Shown: positions 26,340 through 38,470, counted from the first letter of the stretch. The stretch: 64,000 nt of DNA from Acinetobacter portensis (GCF_023158935.1 NZ_CP096120.1:434001-498000), one strand, 5' to 3'. Made by a program: numbers and translations. The notes: generated from the letters alone by a model not told the origin.

Positions 26340-27334
26340 GCTGAAAAGGGTTGAAATAGCTCTTTACCACACATACTTGAAATGGCTTGCAATATAAGAT
26401 GTTCAGGATTTTCGGATCCTGAACCTTTAATAGAGGAATCAATTCTTAATAATAAAGTTGGCCAGTTCAAAAATGCTTGTGGATTGAGTCTGCGTAGTGC
26501 TTGCTGATAAGCACTAACCTTAGTTTTCCAAATACCCAACTGTAATGCATTATGAGGCTGTTCAAAAAGCTGCATAAGCAAACGCATTTCTTTGCTAATG
26601 CTCCATAAAATAAGGCTAGATGGTTCGCCTGAAGCAATTAAATATTGAAATATTTTTATAGATTGAGCTAAATTTCCAGCCAGTAGGGCATCGCTTAAAT
26701 CGAACGTGCTATAACGAGATTGATCTTGCAAACATGCATATAAATGATCAATTTGAATAACTTCAGCATCTGCAAAAGTATCTCGAACACGCATTAAACT
26801 ATTTTTTGCAGCAAGTAAGTTATGTTCATGATGTTGTTCTAGCCATTGCCAAGCATCATTTGCGAGTTGAATTCCTAGCTTTTGAGCTTCAACTGCTAAT
26901 ATTTGCTGACGATCTTTTGGATAGTTTGCAGTTAATGCAACGTTTACACCATTGGCATCAATCACTTGGAAAAAGCTTGTTTTGAGACTACTACTATCTT
27001 GTTTTGGCATTACCACTAAAAGTAGGTTTTGCTCATTGTGTTGCAAATAGTTTTTGAGTTCTTTAAGACCGCTCGCATCGGGCTTAATGTTGCCATGAAC
27101 TTCAATGGCAAGCTGATTAGAAAATAAAGATAAGCTATTTAAAGCATTAAAGACGGTTTTCCAATCGCTCACACTTGTAATGTCGTAGCGTTGACGTTCA
27201 ATTTCTTGCTTTTGCCAACTGCTACGAAATGCATCTATTAAGTTTTGCTCAAGTAAAGGTTCTTGACCATGTAACACCCAAGCGCCACGAGCTTCATCGA
27301 TACGTTTTAGTGCTTGAAGATAGTCAAGTTTCAT
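26336..27334 (-). CDS. holA: DNA polymerase III subunit delta
   Basis: A 332-aa clamp-loader subunit delta, which opens the beta clamp during loading. The family pattern starts MKLDYLQALKR, with the VLHGQEPLL element near residue 20 (the degenerate P-loop region), the domain-II segment ending in LLQDQSRYS-like sequence, and the domain-III helices at the C-terminus. The length is usual (about 340). The order leuS-lptE-holA is the standard gammaproteobacterial operon. Confidence 0.95.
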   Translation of the reverse strand: MKLDYLQALKRIDEARGAWVLHGQEPLLEQNLIDAFRSSWQKQEIERQRYDITSVSDWKTVFNALNSLSLFSNQLAIEVHGNIKPDASGLKELKNYLQHNEQNLLLVVMPKQDSSSLKTSFFQVIDANGVNVALTANYPKDRQQILAVEAQKLGIQLANDAWQWLEQHHEHNLLAAKNSLMRVRDTFADAEVIQIDHLYACLQDQSRYSTFDLSDALLAGNLAQSIKIFQYLIASGEPSSLILWSISKEMRLLMQLFEQPHNALQLGIWKTKVSAYQQALRRLNPQAFLNWPTLLLRIDSSIKGSGSENPEHLILQAISSMCGKELFQPFSA

Positions 27335-27350
27335 TACTTTAGCCTAGTTT

Positions 27351-27881
27351 TTATTGTGCAGGAGTAAGCGGTTTTAAGCGGTTAGATGAAATTTGGCGAA
27401 CAATTTGTTGTGCAACATCATCAACAAGAACTTCAGATAAATAATTGAATTCTTGATCCTCTGTATTTACCGTTTCTTCATTATATTGATAGCTGCGAGT
27501 AGCCGTAATAGTACGAGGTTCAGTTAGTGGATTGCCTTGAGCATCATCAATACGGAATGTGATATTTAAACGAATAATGTTTTCACGTAATTTACCTGAA
27601 AGTTCTAATTTACGTGGAGAGTAGTCTAGAACATGTAATGTATATGCATCGCTTTCATTACTTAGTTTTACACCTGCAGATGTTAAGTAAAGCGATAATT
27701 TTTCTTCTAAAGTATCTGTATTTGCAGGTAAAACGATATTCATTTTTGAATATGCCACAGGAACACTTGATGGGTTTGTACCTTTTAAATGAAAGCCACA
27801 ACCAACTAAGCCTGCACTTAGACCCAAAGTTAATACAATTGCTGCAACACGTTGTCCTAAATACATGCGATGTCCTCTCAT
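27351..27881 (-). CDS. lptE: LPS assembly lipoprotein LptE
   Basis: A 176-aa outer-membrane lipoprotein that plugs LptD during LPS (here probably lipooligosaccharide) insertion. The lipobox LVGC is followed by GFHLKG, the hallmark of LptE. The mature part shows the ARTITATRSYQYN-like region and a late VDDVAQQIVRQI helix. The start is ATG 27881; an internal ATG five codons later is also possible. It lies between leuS and holA, as in E. coli. Confidence 0.94.
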   Translation of the reverse strand: MRGHRMYLGQRVAAIVLTLGLSAGLVGCGFHLKGTNPSSVPVAYSKMNIVLPANTDTLEEKLSLYLTSAGVKLSNESDAYTLHVLDYSPRKLELSGKLRENIIRLNITFRIDDAQGNPLTEPRTITATRSYQYNEETVNTEDQEFNYLSEVLVDDVAQQIVRQISSNRLKPLTPAQ

Positions 27882-27932
27882 TTATATTCCATTTAAGGAA
27901 GAATTTTTTTAAGCGTTATTGATTGTAAAGTC

Positions 27933-27959
27933 AAAGCCCGTTGGCTGGCAACGGGCTTT
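27933..27959 (-). terminator. GC-rich hairpin between leuS and lptE
   Basis: AAAGCCCGTTG pairs with CAACGGGCTTT around a short GCTGG-type loop. On the minus strand no long T run follows, so it may be a processing or partial-termination signal rather than a full terminator. Confidence 0.5.
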
Positions 27960-27986
27960 GTTTGTGAATTGTGAAATCCTTATGTT

Positions 27987-28053
27987 CCCCTCTTTTTCAA
28001 AGAGGGGTTAGGGGAGATTAAATCCCTCCAAACCTCCCTTTGATAAAGGGAGG
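27987..28053. repeat. REP-like intergenic repeat with two short-loop hairpins
   Basis: CCCCTCTTT (27987-27995) and AAAGAGGGG (27999-28007) form a perfect 9-bp stem with a 3-nt loop. CCTCCCTTT (28033-28041) and AAAGGGAGG (28045-28053) form a second one. Between them, GGGGAGATTAAATCCCTCC can pair internally. The modular C-rich/G-rich structure is typical of dispersed bacterial intergenic repeats. It lies between leuS and lptE. Confidence 0.7.
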
Positions 28054-28068
28054 CTTCATATGGAGATA

Positions 28069-30699
<2,631 letters not shown>

Positions 30700-30850
30700 C
30701 TATAAAAACAACGGTTAAAAAGTTTGTTGCACAGCATAGCGCAAAACACACCTAAAAGTGAATTTTGGCTATGTGATTCTTGAGGAAAAATTTACTTATA
30801 AAGGACAGAATGTAAAAAACTCTAATCACATTCTTCTATTGCTTCGAGTT

Positions 30851-31171
30851 TTATTGTGGTTGTTGCTGTGAATTCGTTGCAGGTGCTGGAGATTCAACCT
30901 GTGAATTTTGTGTTGTTGGTGCCTGATTGTTTGTAACAGGAGTCGGCTCGTTTTGAGGTGTTTGAGTTGTTGCTACAGTTGAAGATTTTGTACCAAAAGT
31001 TTCCACACGGCCTTGTTTTTTAGCGTTTTTAGGCGGAGGAGTTTTTGAATAATGTGTAGAGCCGTTAGCATCTACCCATTTGTAATATTCACGTGCCATT
31101 GCAGAAGTTGAGCTTAAACTAAGACAAAGTACTGAACTTAATAAGCAAATATGAATCGTATTTTTTTTCAC
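30851..31171 (-). CDS. DUF4124 domain-containing exported protein
   Basis: A 106-aa protein when started at the GTG at 31171, which has GGGGAA 7-8 nt upstream; the frame is open to 31219 but that extension breaks the signal peptide. The signal peptide ends in S-A-M-A. The mature N-terminus carries the DUF4124 motif REYYKWVDANGSTHYSKTPPP. The C-terminal half is a low-complexity Thr/Gln/Asn/Pro tail. The family function is unknown; it is exported to the periplasm. Confidence 0.85.
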   Translation of the reverse strand: MKKNTIHICLLSSVLCLSLSSTSAMAREYYKWVDANGSTHYSKTPPPKNAKKQGRVETFGTKSSTVATTQTPQNEPTPVTNNQAPTTQNSQVESPAPATNSQQQPQ

Positions 31172-31546
31172 AACGTGTTCCCCAAAGATAAAAAATAATA
31201 TCTTTTTATATTCTAACAAAGCTGAAAAAATTTGAAATATTTTAGGGTGTTTTTTATTCAGATTAATGTTCTAAATATTTTGGAAATTAACAGTGATAAG
31301 TGTCTTTCAAAAAGGAATATTGGCTTATTTTCACACAAATTACATAAAAATCTTTCTTTTAATTAAATTTATTCATTCTTTATTTTTATGTTTTAAATGC
31401 GAAAAAATTATAAGTATAGAAATTAAATTATTTTAATATCATGTATTTATATTAATAATTTTTCTATGTGTGCAAGTAAAGCTGAGTTTCTGATCTCAAA
31501 AAAATAGATTCTTTAGGAATATTCAATAAAAAGCCAACTTTTAAAC

Positions 31547-31575
31547 TTGACAAGGGTGCTTGAAACAACAAAAAT
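31547..31575 (+). promoter_or_regulatory. distal promoter candidate P1 for the ilv operon
   Basis: A perfect TTGACA at 31547-31552, a 17-nt spacer, then AAAAAT at 31570-31575 (four of six matches to TATAAT). The inverted repeat AAGGGTG (31552-31558) / CACCCTT (31606-31612) starts within it and could bind a regulator. Transcription from here would include the leader ORF. Confidence 0.4.
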
Positions 31576-31668
31576 GCAGTCTAGTTTTATATGCCTTAAA
31601 TCGATCACCCTTCGAATAAGTGTCATGTCATGCAATGGACAACTTTTCTAGCCGAGAAGCTGCGCAAA

Positions 31669-31725
31669 ATGAATAAAATGTGTTTATCCCAACATATTTT
31701 AGGTCTCATATTACTCAAACAGTAA
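31669..31725 (+). CDS. candidate branched-chain amino acid leader peptide
   Basis: An 18-codon ORF encoding MNKMCLSQHILGLILLKQ. Six of seven consecutive residues (ILGLILL) are Ile or Leu. A GAGAAG sequence 9 nt before the ATG could serve as ribosome binding site. The last control codons and the stop lie inside a terminator-like hairpin at 31702-31732. The operon downstream makes branched-chain amino acids, so this looks like an attenuation leader. The assignment is by inspection only. Confidence 0.5.
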   Translation: MNKMCLSQHILGLILLKQ

Positions 31726-31742
31726 ACAGACCATAAATTTTT
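31702..31742 (+). terminator. putative ilv attenuator hairpin
   Basis: The outer stem GGTCT (31702-31706) / AGACC (31728-31732) and the inner stem TTACT (31711-31715) / AGTAA (31721-31725) surround a CAAAC loop, followed by ATAAATTTTT. The hairpin overlaps the 3' half of the leader ORF. A ribosome stalled on the Leu/Ile codons would therefore block its formation. Confidence 0.4.
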
Positions 31743-31772
31743 CCTATTGCTATGAAAACTGTGAAATATGTG

Positions 31773-31781
31773 TGCTATAAC
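31773..31781 (+). promoter_or_regulatory. proximal extended -10 promoter candidate P2 for ilvI
   Basis: TG-C-TATAAC at 31773-31781 fits an extended -10 element. No good -35 is present at 16-18 nt. It would start transcription near 31788, downstream of the putative attenuator, and could give a basal level. Confidence 0.35.
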
Positions 31782-31846
31782 AGTGCAGACAATCAATGAA
31801 TTAAACATTGCAAATGCCTTCCATTGTGCAATGAAAAAAGATTAGG

Positions 31847-33583
31847 GTGAATACGTTGGAACTTTTATCTGGTGGTGAAATGCTTGTTCGCGCATTAGCG
31901 GACGAAGGCGTTGAACATGTATTTGGATACCCAGGCGGCGCGGTTTTACATATTTATGACGCGTTCTTTCAGCAAGAAAAAATCAACCATTATTTAGTAC
32001 GCCACGAGCAAGCTGCTGGCCATATGGCAGATGCATACTCGCGTGTTACTGGTAAAACTGGTGTGGTTCTTGTGACTTCAGGCCCAGGCGCAACAAATAC
32101 TGTAACCCCAATTGCAACTGCTTACATGGACTCAATCCCAATGGTGATTTTGTCTGGTCAAGTTGCATCACATCTTATTGGCGAAGATGCATTCCAAGAA
32201 ACAGATATGGTGGGCATTTCACGTCCAATCGTAAAACATAGTTTCCAAGTGCGTCATGCAAGTGAAATTCCTGCGATTATTAAAAAAGCATTTTATATCG
32301 CATCTTCAGGTCGTCCAGGTCCAGTTGTTGTAGACATTCCTAAAGACGTGACGAATCCTGCTGAAAAGTTTGCTTACGAATACCCTGAAAAAGTGAAGAT
32401 GCGCTCGTATCAACCGCCGTATCGTGGTCATTCAGGTCAAATTCGTAAAGCAATTGATGAGCTTTTACACGCTAAGCGCCCAGTGATTTACTCGGGTGGT
32501 GGTGTTGTACAAGGTAATGCATCTGCACAATTAACAGAGCTTGCTCATGTTCTTGGCTTCCCTGTAACTAATACTTTAATGGGCTTGGGTGCATTCCCTG
32601 GCGATGATCCACAGTTTGTGGGCATGTTGGGTATGCATGGTACATATGAAGCAAACATGACCATGCATAATGCAGATGTGATTTTAGCAATTGGCGCGCG
32701 TTTTGATGACCGTGTAACCAATAATCCTGCTAAATTCTGCCCAAATGCAAAAATCATCCATATTGATATCGACCCTGCGGCGATTTCAAAAACCATTATG
32801 GCGCACATTCCAATTGTAGGTGCGGTAGAGCCTGTTCTTACAGAAATGTTGGCTCAATTGAAACAACTGAATGTTTCAAAACCAAACCCAGAAGATATTG
32901 CGGCTTGGTGGGCAAGAATTGATGAATGGCGCAAAGTTCACGGTTTAAGATATACAGATCTTCCAAATGGTGAAATGCGTCCGCAACAAGTTGTAGCTGC
33001 ATTAGATAAAATTACCAATGGCGAAGCAATTATTACTTCGGATGTTGGTCAACACCAAATGTTTGGTGCACTTTACTATCGTTACAAGCGTCCACGTCAA
33101 TGGATCAACTCTGGTGGTTTGGGCACAATGGGTGTGGGCTTGCCATACGCAATGGCTGCAAAGCTTGCATTCCCAGATCAACAAGTGGTTTGTATTACAG
33201 GTGAAGCATCTATTCAGATGTGTATCCAAGAACTTTCTACATGTAAGCAATATGGCTTAAATGTGAAAATTCTATGCTTGAATAACCGTGCATTAGGTAT
33301 GGTTAAACAATGGCAAGATATGAACTACGAAGGTCGTCACTCAAGTTCTTATGTTGAATCTTTACCTGACTTTCCTAAATTAATGGAAGCTTATGGTCAT
33401 GTGGGTATTCAAATTGATCATGCAGATGAGCTTGAAACTAAACTTGCTGAAGCAATGGCAATTAACGATAAGTGTGTATTCATTAATGTAATGGTTAACC
33501 GTACAGAGCACGTATATCCAATGTTAATTGCAGGTCAGTCTTTAGAAGATATGTGGTTAGGTAAAGGGGAGCGTACGAAATGA
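31847..33583 (+). CDS. ilvI: acetolactate synthase large subunit
   Basis: A 578-aa thiamine-diphosphate enzyme, the first common step of valine, leucine and isoleucine synthesis. The [14 protein letters not shown] start and the [13 protein letters not shown] motif hold the catalytic Glu. The central FAD-binding domain has [11 protein letters not shown]. The ThDP motif reads TGEASIQMC...NN, where many homologues have GDGS or GEGS. GTG 31847 lacks a good Shine-Dalgarno; a TTG at 31856 (M-E-L-L-S-G-G) is 6-7 nt after AGGGTG and fits the family start better. It overlaps ilvH by ATGA. Confidence 0.96.
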   Translation: MNTLELLSGGEMLVRALADEGVEHVFGYPGGAVLHIYDAFFQQEKINHYLVRHEQAAGHMADAYSRVTGKTGVVLVTSGPGATNTVTPIATAYMDSIPMVILSGQVASHLIGEDAFQETDMVGISRPIVKHSFQVRHASEIPAIIKKAFYIASSGRPGPVVVDIPKDVTNPAEKFAYEYPEKVKMRSYQPPYRGHSGQIRKAIDELLHAKRPVIYSGGGVVQGNASAQLTELAHVLGFPVTNTLMGLGAFPGDDPQFVGMLGMHGTYEANMTMHNADVILAIGARFDDRVTNNPAKFCPNAKIIHIDIDPAAISKTIMAHIPIVGAVEPVLTEMLAQLKQLNVSKPNPEDIAAWWARIDEWRKVHGLRYTDLPNGEMRPQQVVAALDKITNGEAIITSDVGQHQMFGALYYRYKRPRQWINSGGLGTMGVGLPYAMAAKLAFPDQQVVCITGEASIQMCIQELSTCKQYGLNVKILCLNNRALGMVKQWQDMNYEGRHSSSYVESLPDFPKLMEAYGHVGIQIDHADELETKLAEAMAINDKCVFINVMVNRTEHVYPMLIAGQSLEDMWLGKGERTK

Positions 33584-34071
33584 GACATATAATTTCAGTA
33601 CTCGTTGAAAACGAATCTGGTGCGCTTTCTCGTTTGGTTGGTTTATTTTCTCAACGTGGATACAACATTGAGACTTTAAACGTAGCGCCGACGGAAGACC
33701 CAACACTTTCACGTTTAACGCTAACAACTTATGGTGATGATCACAAGATCGAACAAATTACCAAGCAGCTCAACAAATTAGTTGAAGTTGTAAAAGTTGT
33801 AGATTTATCTGAAGGTGCACATATTGAGCGTGAACTTATGCTGATTAAAGTGAAAGCTTTAGGTGCAGCACGTGACGAAATTAAACGCACAGCAGATATT
33901 TTCCGTGCACAAGTTGTTGATGTAACACCAACGACTTATACCATTCAAGTTGTAGGTACAACTGAAAAGGTAGATGCATTTATTGATGCGCTTGCGGAAA
34001 ACACCATTTTAGAAGTTGTACGTTCGGGCGTGTCTGGTATTGCGCGCGGTGAAAAAGTTTTAAGCATTTAA
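33580..34071 (+). CDS. ilvH: acetolactate synthase small (regulatory) subunit
   Basis: A 163-aa regulatory subunit that confers valine feedback inhibition on IlvI. An N-terminal ACT domain ([17 protein letters not shown], then [13 protein letters not shown]) is followed by a C-terminal ALS-specific domain with ELMLIKVKA. The length is normal. The ATG overlaps the ilvI stop (ATGA), supporting translational coupling and equimolar synthesis. Confidence 0.97.
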   Translation: MRHIISVLVENESGALSRLVGLFSQRGYNIETLNVAPTEDPTLSRLTLTTYGDDHKIEQITKQLNKLVEVVKVVDLSEGAHIERELMLIKVKALGAARDEIKRTADIFRAQVVDVTPTTYTIQVVGTTEKVDAFIDALAENTILEVVRSGVSGIARGEKVLSI

Positions 34072-34083
34072 TATTTTATTTAA

Positions 34084-35199
<1,116 letters not shown>

Positions 35200-35228
35200 G
35201 TTCTTTATTTAGCTGATTTTTATGCTGT

Positions 35229-35258
35229 AAAAAGCCCTGCGTAAGCGGGGTTTTTTTT
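35229..35258 (+). terminator. ilvC terminator
   Basis: CCCTGC (35235-35240) pairs with GCGGGG (35245-35250) around GTAA, extended by A-T pairs and followed by eight T. Confidence 0.9.
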
Positions 35259-35271
35259 ATGGATAAGAATA

Positions 35272-36119
35272 ATGGTTTTGTATAAATACGTAGGTTTTGA
35301 AGCAGGATTAAAAATATTAAAAACAAATACTTTAGGTTTTTCGCATTTAGAAGACTTTAATGATCCTTTTGAAGCAACAGCTTTGGCTTTAGTTGAAGAT
35401 AATTTCCTATTTCTGTACAAACAGGAGCTATCAGAAATAGGTTGTCGAGAAAATATGCTGTTTTATCTTTAACTCGTGCACCTTTAAATCCACTCATGTG
35501 GTCTCATTACGCTGATAGCTATAAGGGAATTGTCATTGGTATAGATACAAAATTAGCAGGCTTAGATGATTCTAAAAACTTTGTAATTCCATCAAGTAGA
35601 GGGGAGGTTATTTATCTTAATACGCCTCCTAGGCAGTCGCATAGTATCGATGCAGAAACTTTGATGTATATTGGGGATTGCTCGATATTTAATTGGAATA
35701 ATTTTGAGGAATTTTTAAAACATGCTTTCTTGTATAAATCATTATGTTGGTCATATGAAGAGGAAGTTCGCATAGTAAAAAATATAAGTGTAGCTCCTTT
35801 TGGTTATCACTTTTCAAGGATTACTGATGCAGTAATCGATAATCAATCTTGGAAAAGGGTACAGTTACCTACTCGGCCAATTTATACATTGGAACTGCCA
35901 AAAGAGTCATTTGTAGAAGTATATGTTGGTAAGAATGCATATATTGATCAAAAAAGGAAGCAGGAGCTAAATGGAATAGTTGTGAACCATCAGGTTGATA
36001 ATTTTGAAAAATTGAAAGAGATTTGCTCTGGTAGAAATATTCCACTAAATGTGGTCGTCAGCGTTGATTTAGAAAGTTGGTCACTAAAAAGTAAGCAAAT
36101 TGATTTAAGTGGAAATTAG
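35272..36119 (+). pseudogene. DUF2971 family protein, frameshifted
   Basis: The N-terminal part (35272 onward) shows the DUF2971 start LYKYVGFEAGLKIL then SHLEDFNDPFE, and stops at 35472. The rest lies in another frame, open from before 35442 to 36119. It holds KYAVLSLTRAPLNPLMWSHYADSYKG, the conserved core of the family. The frames differ by one missing base (or two extra) between about 35403 and 35470. DUF2971 proteins are of unknown function and often accessory. It starts just after the ilvC terminator, with a weak GGATAAG upstream. Decay or sequence error are both possible. Confidence 0.8.
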
Positions 36120-36134
36120 GCTTTGAACTTTAAG

Positions 36135-36156
36135 CCATCATCAAACTGTCACACAT
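36135..36156 (+). promoter_or_regulatory. candidate Pho box (PhoB site)
   Basis: Two adjacent 11-nt units: CCATCATCAAA (eight of eleven matches to CTGTCATAAAA) and CTGTCACACAT. The tandem spacing equals the PhoB consensus. A CATAAA sequence 12 nt downstream (36169-36174) is placed like the -10 of Pho promoters. It precedes the glycosyltransferase-PAP2 pair. Confidence 0.5.
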
Positions 36157-36158
36157 TT

Positions 36159-36194
36159 TATCTATGCTCATAAAAACGACATAAAGCATAGATA
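36159..36194. repeat. 10-bp perfect inverted repeat before the glycosyltransferase gene
   Basis: TATCTATGCT at 36159-36168 and AGCATAGATA at 36185-36194, separated by 16 nt, directly before the GGTGAGG ribosome binding site. It may be an operator or an mRNA hairpin. Confidence 0.6.
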
Positions 36195-36203
36195 GGTGAG
36201 GCA

Positions 36204-37478
36204 ATGACAACAATAGATGCAGCCTTATTAAAACAATCCATAAATTTTGAAAAAAATCACTTCCAGTTTAAAAAGAAAGAACACATTTCTATTACGCATT
36301 CACTTTTAGAAGACTTGGTTCGTCCACGTTTAAGAATCGCAATTGTCACAGAAACATGGCCACCAGAAATAAACGGTGTAGCGCTGTCACTTTTACAACT
36401 TTGCAAAGGCTTACAAAAACAAGGCCATAAAATATTACTCATTAGACCTGAACAAAAAAAATCATGCGAAGACTTTCAGCCAAATAAAGAATGCTTAGTA
36501 AAAGCACAAAGTATTCCTAAATATCCACATTTGCAATTTGGTTGGCCGCAACTAAATAAAGTGTCTCAAGCAATAGAAAGTTTTGCGCCAAACGTGGTGC
36601 ATATTGTTACAGAAGGACCTTTGGGTTTTAGTGCATTACGTGTAGCAAAAGCCAAGAAGCTTCCTATTTCAAGCGGCTTTCATTCATCATTTCAAGACTT
36701 CAGTCGGTTCTTCGATTTAGCTTTTTTACTCAAACCAATTCAGCATTATTTACGTTGGTTTCATAACAATACCAATGTCACGTGCGTACCAAGTTTAGAC
36801 ACGGAAAAAGCATTAAGAGAATTTGGTGTGAAATGCCCTTTGGTTGTTGTAGGGCGTGGCGTAGATACCATTCGCTTCTCACCTGAATTTAGATCGGAAG
36901 TGCTTCGTGCAAAATGGGGAGCAGATAATAAAACACGAGTATTACTTTGTGTGGGACGTTTATCTCCTGAAAAAGAAACTGAAGTTGCTATTCATGCATT
37001 TCAAAGCATGAAAAAGACCGAGAAATATCCATCTAAATTAGTGATTGTAGGCGATGGACCAGATAGATTAAGGCTTGAATCTCTTTGTAATTGTAATGAT
37101 GTGATTTTTATGGGGAGTTTAAGCGGAAGACGACTTTCAGAAGCTTATGCAAGTGCAGATGTATTTGTTTTTCCAAGCCAAATGGAAACCTTTGGAAATG
37201 TTGTGCTTGAGGCGCTTGCAAGTGGTTTACCTGTAGTTGCATACGATTATGCTTGTGCACATTTACACGTTACACATGGATCAATGGGTTGGTTGCCTAC
37301 ACTAGGAAAATCGGTCGACTTTTTTAAATACGTACAAGACCTTCCTTCTAGAAAAGAGCTAGAAGAAATGGGGGAATGTGCAAGAAATAATGTGAAAAAT
37401 ATTGGTTGGAATCATCCTGTTCAGCAGTTTGAGCAGGCTTTATATGCGGTGGTTAAGGAGACGCAAATGACGTCCTAA
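36204..37478 (+). CDS. GT4 family glycosyltransferase
   Basis: A 424-aa GT-B fold glycosyltransferase, cytosolic face. The N-terminal acceptor domain starts at about residue 45 with IAIVTETWPPEINGVA. The nucleotide-sugar domain has VGRLSPEKE near 255 and the E-x7-E element METFGNVVLEALASGLPVV. The closest pattern I recognise is that of mannosyl- or glucosyl-lipid transferases of the PimB/MgtA and sulfoquinovosyl type. GGTGAGG precedes the ATG. The next gene, a PAP2 phosphatase, is 32 nt downstream. A glycolipid product is an inference. Confidence 0.88.
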   Translation: MTTIDAALLKQSINFEKNHFQFKKKEHISITHSLLEDLVRPRLRIAIVTETWPPEINGVALSLLQLCKGLQKQGHKILLIRPEQKKSCEDFQPNKECLVKAQSIPKYPHLQFGWPQLNKVSQAIESFAPNVVHIVTEGPLGFSALRVAKAKKLPISSGFHSSFQDFSRFFDLAFLLKPIQHYLRWFHNNTNVTCVPSLDTEKALREFGVKCPLVVVGRGVDTIRFSPEFRSEVLRAKWGADNKTRVLLCVGRLSPEKETEVAIHAFQSMKKTEKYPSKLVIVGDGPDRLRLESLCNCNDVIFMGSLSGRRLSEAYASADVFVFPSQMETFGNVVLEALASGLPVVAYDYACAHLHVTHGSMGWLPTLGKSVDFFKYVQDLPSRKELEEMGECARNNVKNIGWNHPVQQFEQALYAVVKETQMTS

Positions 37479-37510
37479 ACTTTTAAGCACAAGCTTAATG
37501 GAGAAATAAA

Positions 37511-38062
37511 ATGAATTTTAAAAACGTAAAAATAAGAATGTTAGATTTAGATTTAAAAGGTTGTTTGTATCTTAATCAATTTTCCCATGAACAAAATATC
37601 GCATATTTTTTTAAAATAATTAGCAAACTTGGCGATGGTGTTTTTTGGTATGTCATGCTTTTTGCTGTATGGATTTTGCAAGGGATTCAATATAGTGTTC
37701 AAATGTTGTATTTGATGCTTGGTGGATCTGTTGGAACGGGTATTTATAAAGTTCTAAAAAGTAAAACAGTGCGTCCTAGACCGTATCAAGTGCATCAGGT
37801 GATTCGTTTAGGTGAAAGACCACTCGATCATTTTAGTTTTCCGTCGGGTCATACCTTGCATGCAGTTATGGCAACTACAATTTTTGGATATATTCAGCCT
37901 GTTTTACTTATGCTGATGTTGCCATTTACAGTTTTGGTTGCACTTTCAAGAATGGTTTTAGGTTTGCATTATCCGAGTGATGTTGCTGTTGGAGCATTAA
38001 TAGGTGCTACGGTTGCAAGTGTAATTATTTCATTGGCACCATTTGTAGGATTAATAATTTAA
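37511..38062 (+). CDS. PAP2 family membrane phosphatase
   Basis: A 183-aa integral membrane phosphatase with all three PAP2 signatures: K83-x6-R90-P91, PSGH at 111-114, and S146-R147-x5-H153-x3-D157. Hydrophobic helices surround them. Substrates in the family are phosphatidate, undecaprenyl diphosphate or similar lipid phosphates. GGAG lies upstream of the ATG. It is encoded right after the glycosyltransferase, so it may provide diacylglycerol as acceptor, or dephosphorylate a lipid in the same pathway. Confidence 0.92.
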   Translation: MNFKNVKIRMLDLDLKGCLYLNQFSHEQNIAYFFKIISKLGDGVFWYVMLFAVWILQGIQYSVQMLYLMLGGSVGTGIYKVLKSKTVRPRPYQVHQVIRLGERPLDHFSFPSGHTLHAVMATTIFGYIQPVLLMLMLPFTVLVALSRMVLGLHYPSDVAVGALIGATVASVIISLAPFVGLII

Positions 38063-38203
38063 TAAATAATATATTGGTAAAGATTATTTATCTTCAATAT
38101 AAAGGGTAAAAATGTTGCTAAAGAAGAATAAAGTGATGAAAGCATCTACTGATATTTAGTTTTTTTGATAAAATAAAGAATATTTTGCGCATTAGGAAAA
38201 CCC

Positions 38204-38404
38204 ATGGGTTTACGTTGGACAGATACCATAGACATCGCTATTGAGCTTTATGAAGCACATCCAGATGTCGATCCACAATGGATACGTTTTACAGATTTAC
38301 ATGCTTGGGTGTGTGCATTACCACAATTTAGTGATGACCCAACAAAATCGACAGAAGGTTTGTTAGAAGCAATTCAAATGGCTTGGATTGACGAAGCAAG
38401 CTGA
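38204..38404 (+). CDS. iscX: Fe-S cluster assembly protein IscX
   Basis: A 66-aa acidic protein of the IscX/YfhJ family. The start MGLRWTDTIDIAIELYE and the DPTKSTEGLLEAIQMAW C-terminus are diagnostic. It binds IscS and modulates iron supply in Fe-S assembly. Normally it closes the isc operon; here no isc genes are in sight and it stands alone, 107 nt before ndk. Confidence 0.95.
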   Translation: MGLRWTDTIDIAIELYEAHPDVDPQWIRFTDLHAWVCALPQFSDDPTKSTEGLLEAIQMAWIDEAS

Positions 38405-38464
38405 TTTTCACATTAAAAATCAAATTATTTACATATCAAAAGCGGAAAAAAGCACATTATTCGG

Positions 38465-38470
38465 TATAAT
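38465..38470 (+). promoter_or_regulatory. -10 element for ndk
   Basis: Consensus TATAAT, with a TTCGG context before it, 40 nt upstream of the ndk ATG. No convincing -35 is seen at 16-18 nt. The strong AAGGAG Shine-Dalgarno precedes the start codon. Confidence 0.5.

Larger units (their letters stand above)
31172..31846 (+). other. long AT-rich intergenic region upstream of ilvI
   Basis: About 675 bp between divergent genes. The first ~370 bp (31172-31540) is very AT-rich and shows nothing I can name. The remaining 300 bp holds two promoter candidates, an 18-codon leader ORF and a terminator-like hairpin, annotated separately. Confidence 0.6.
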
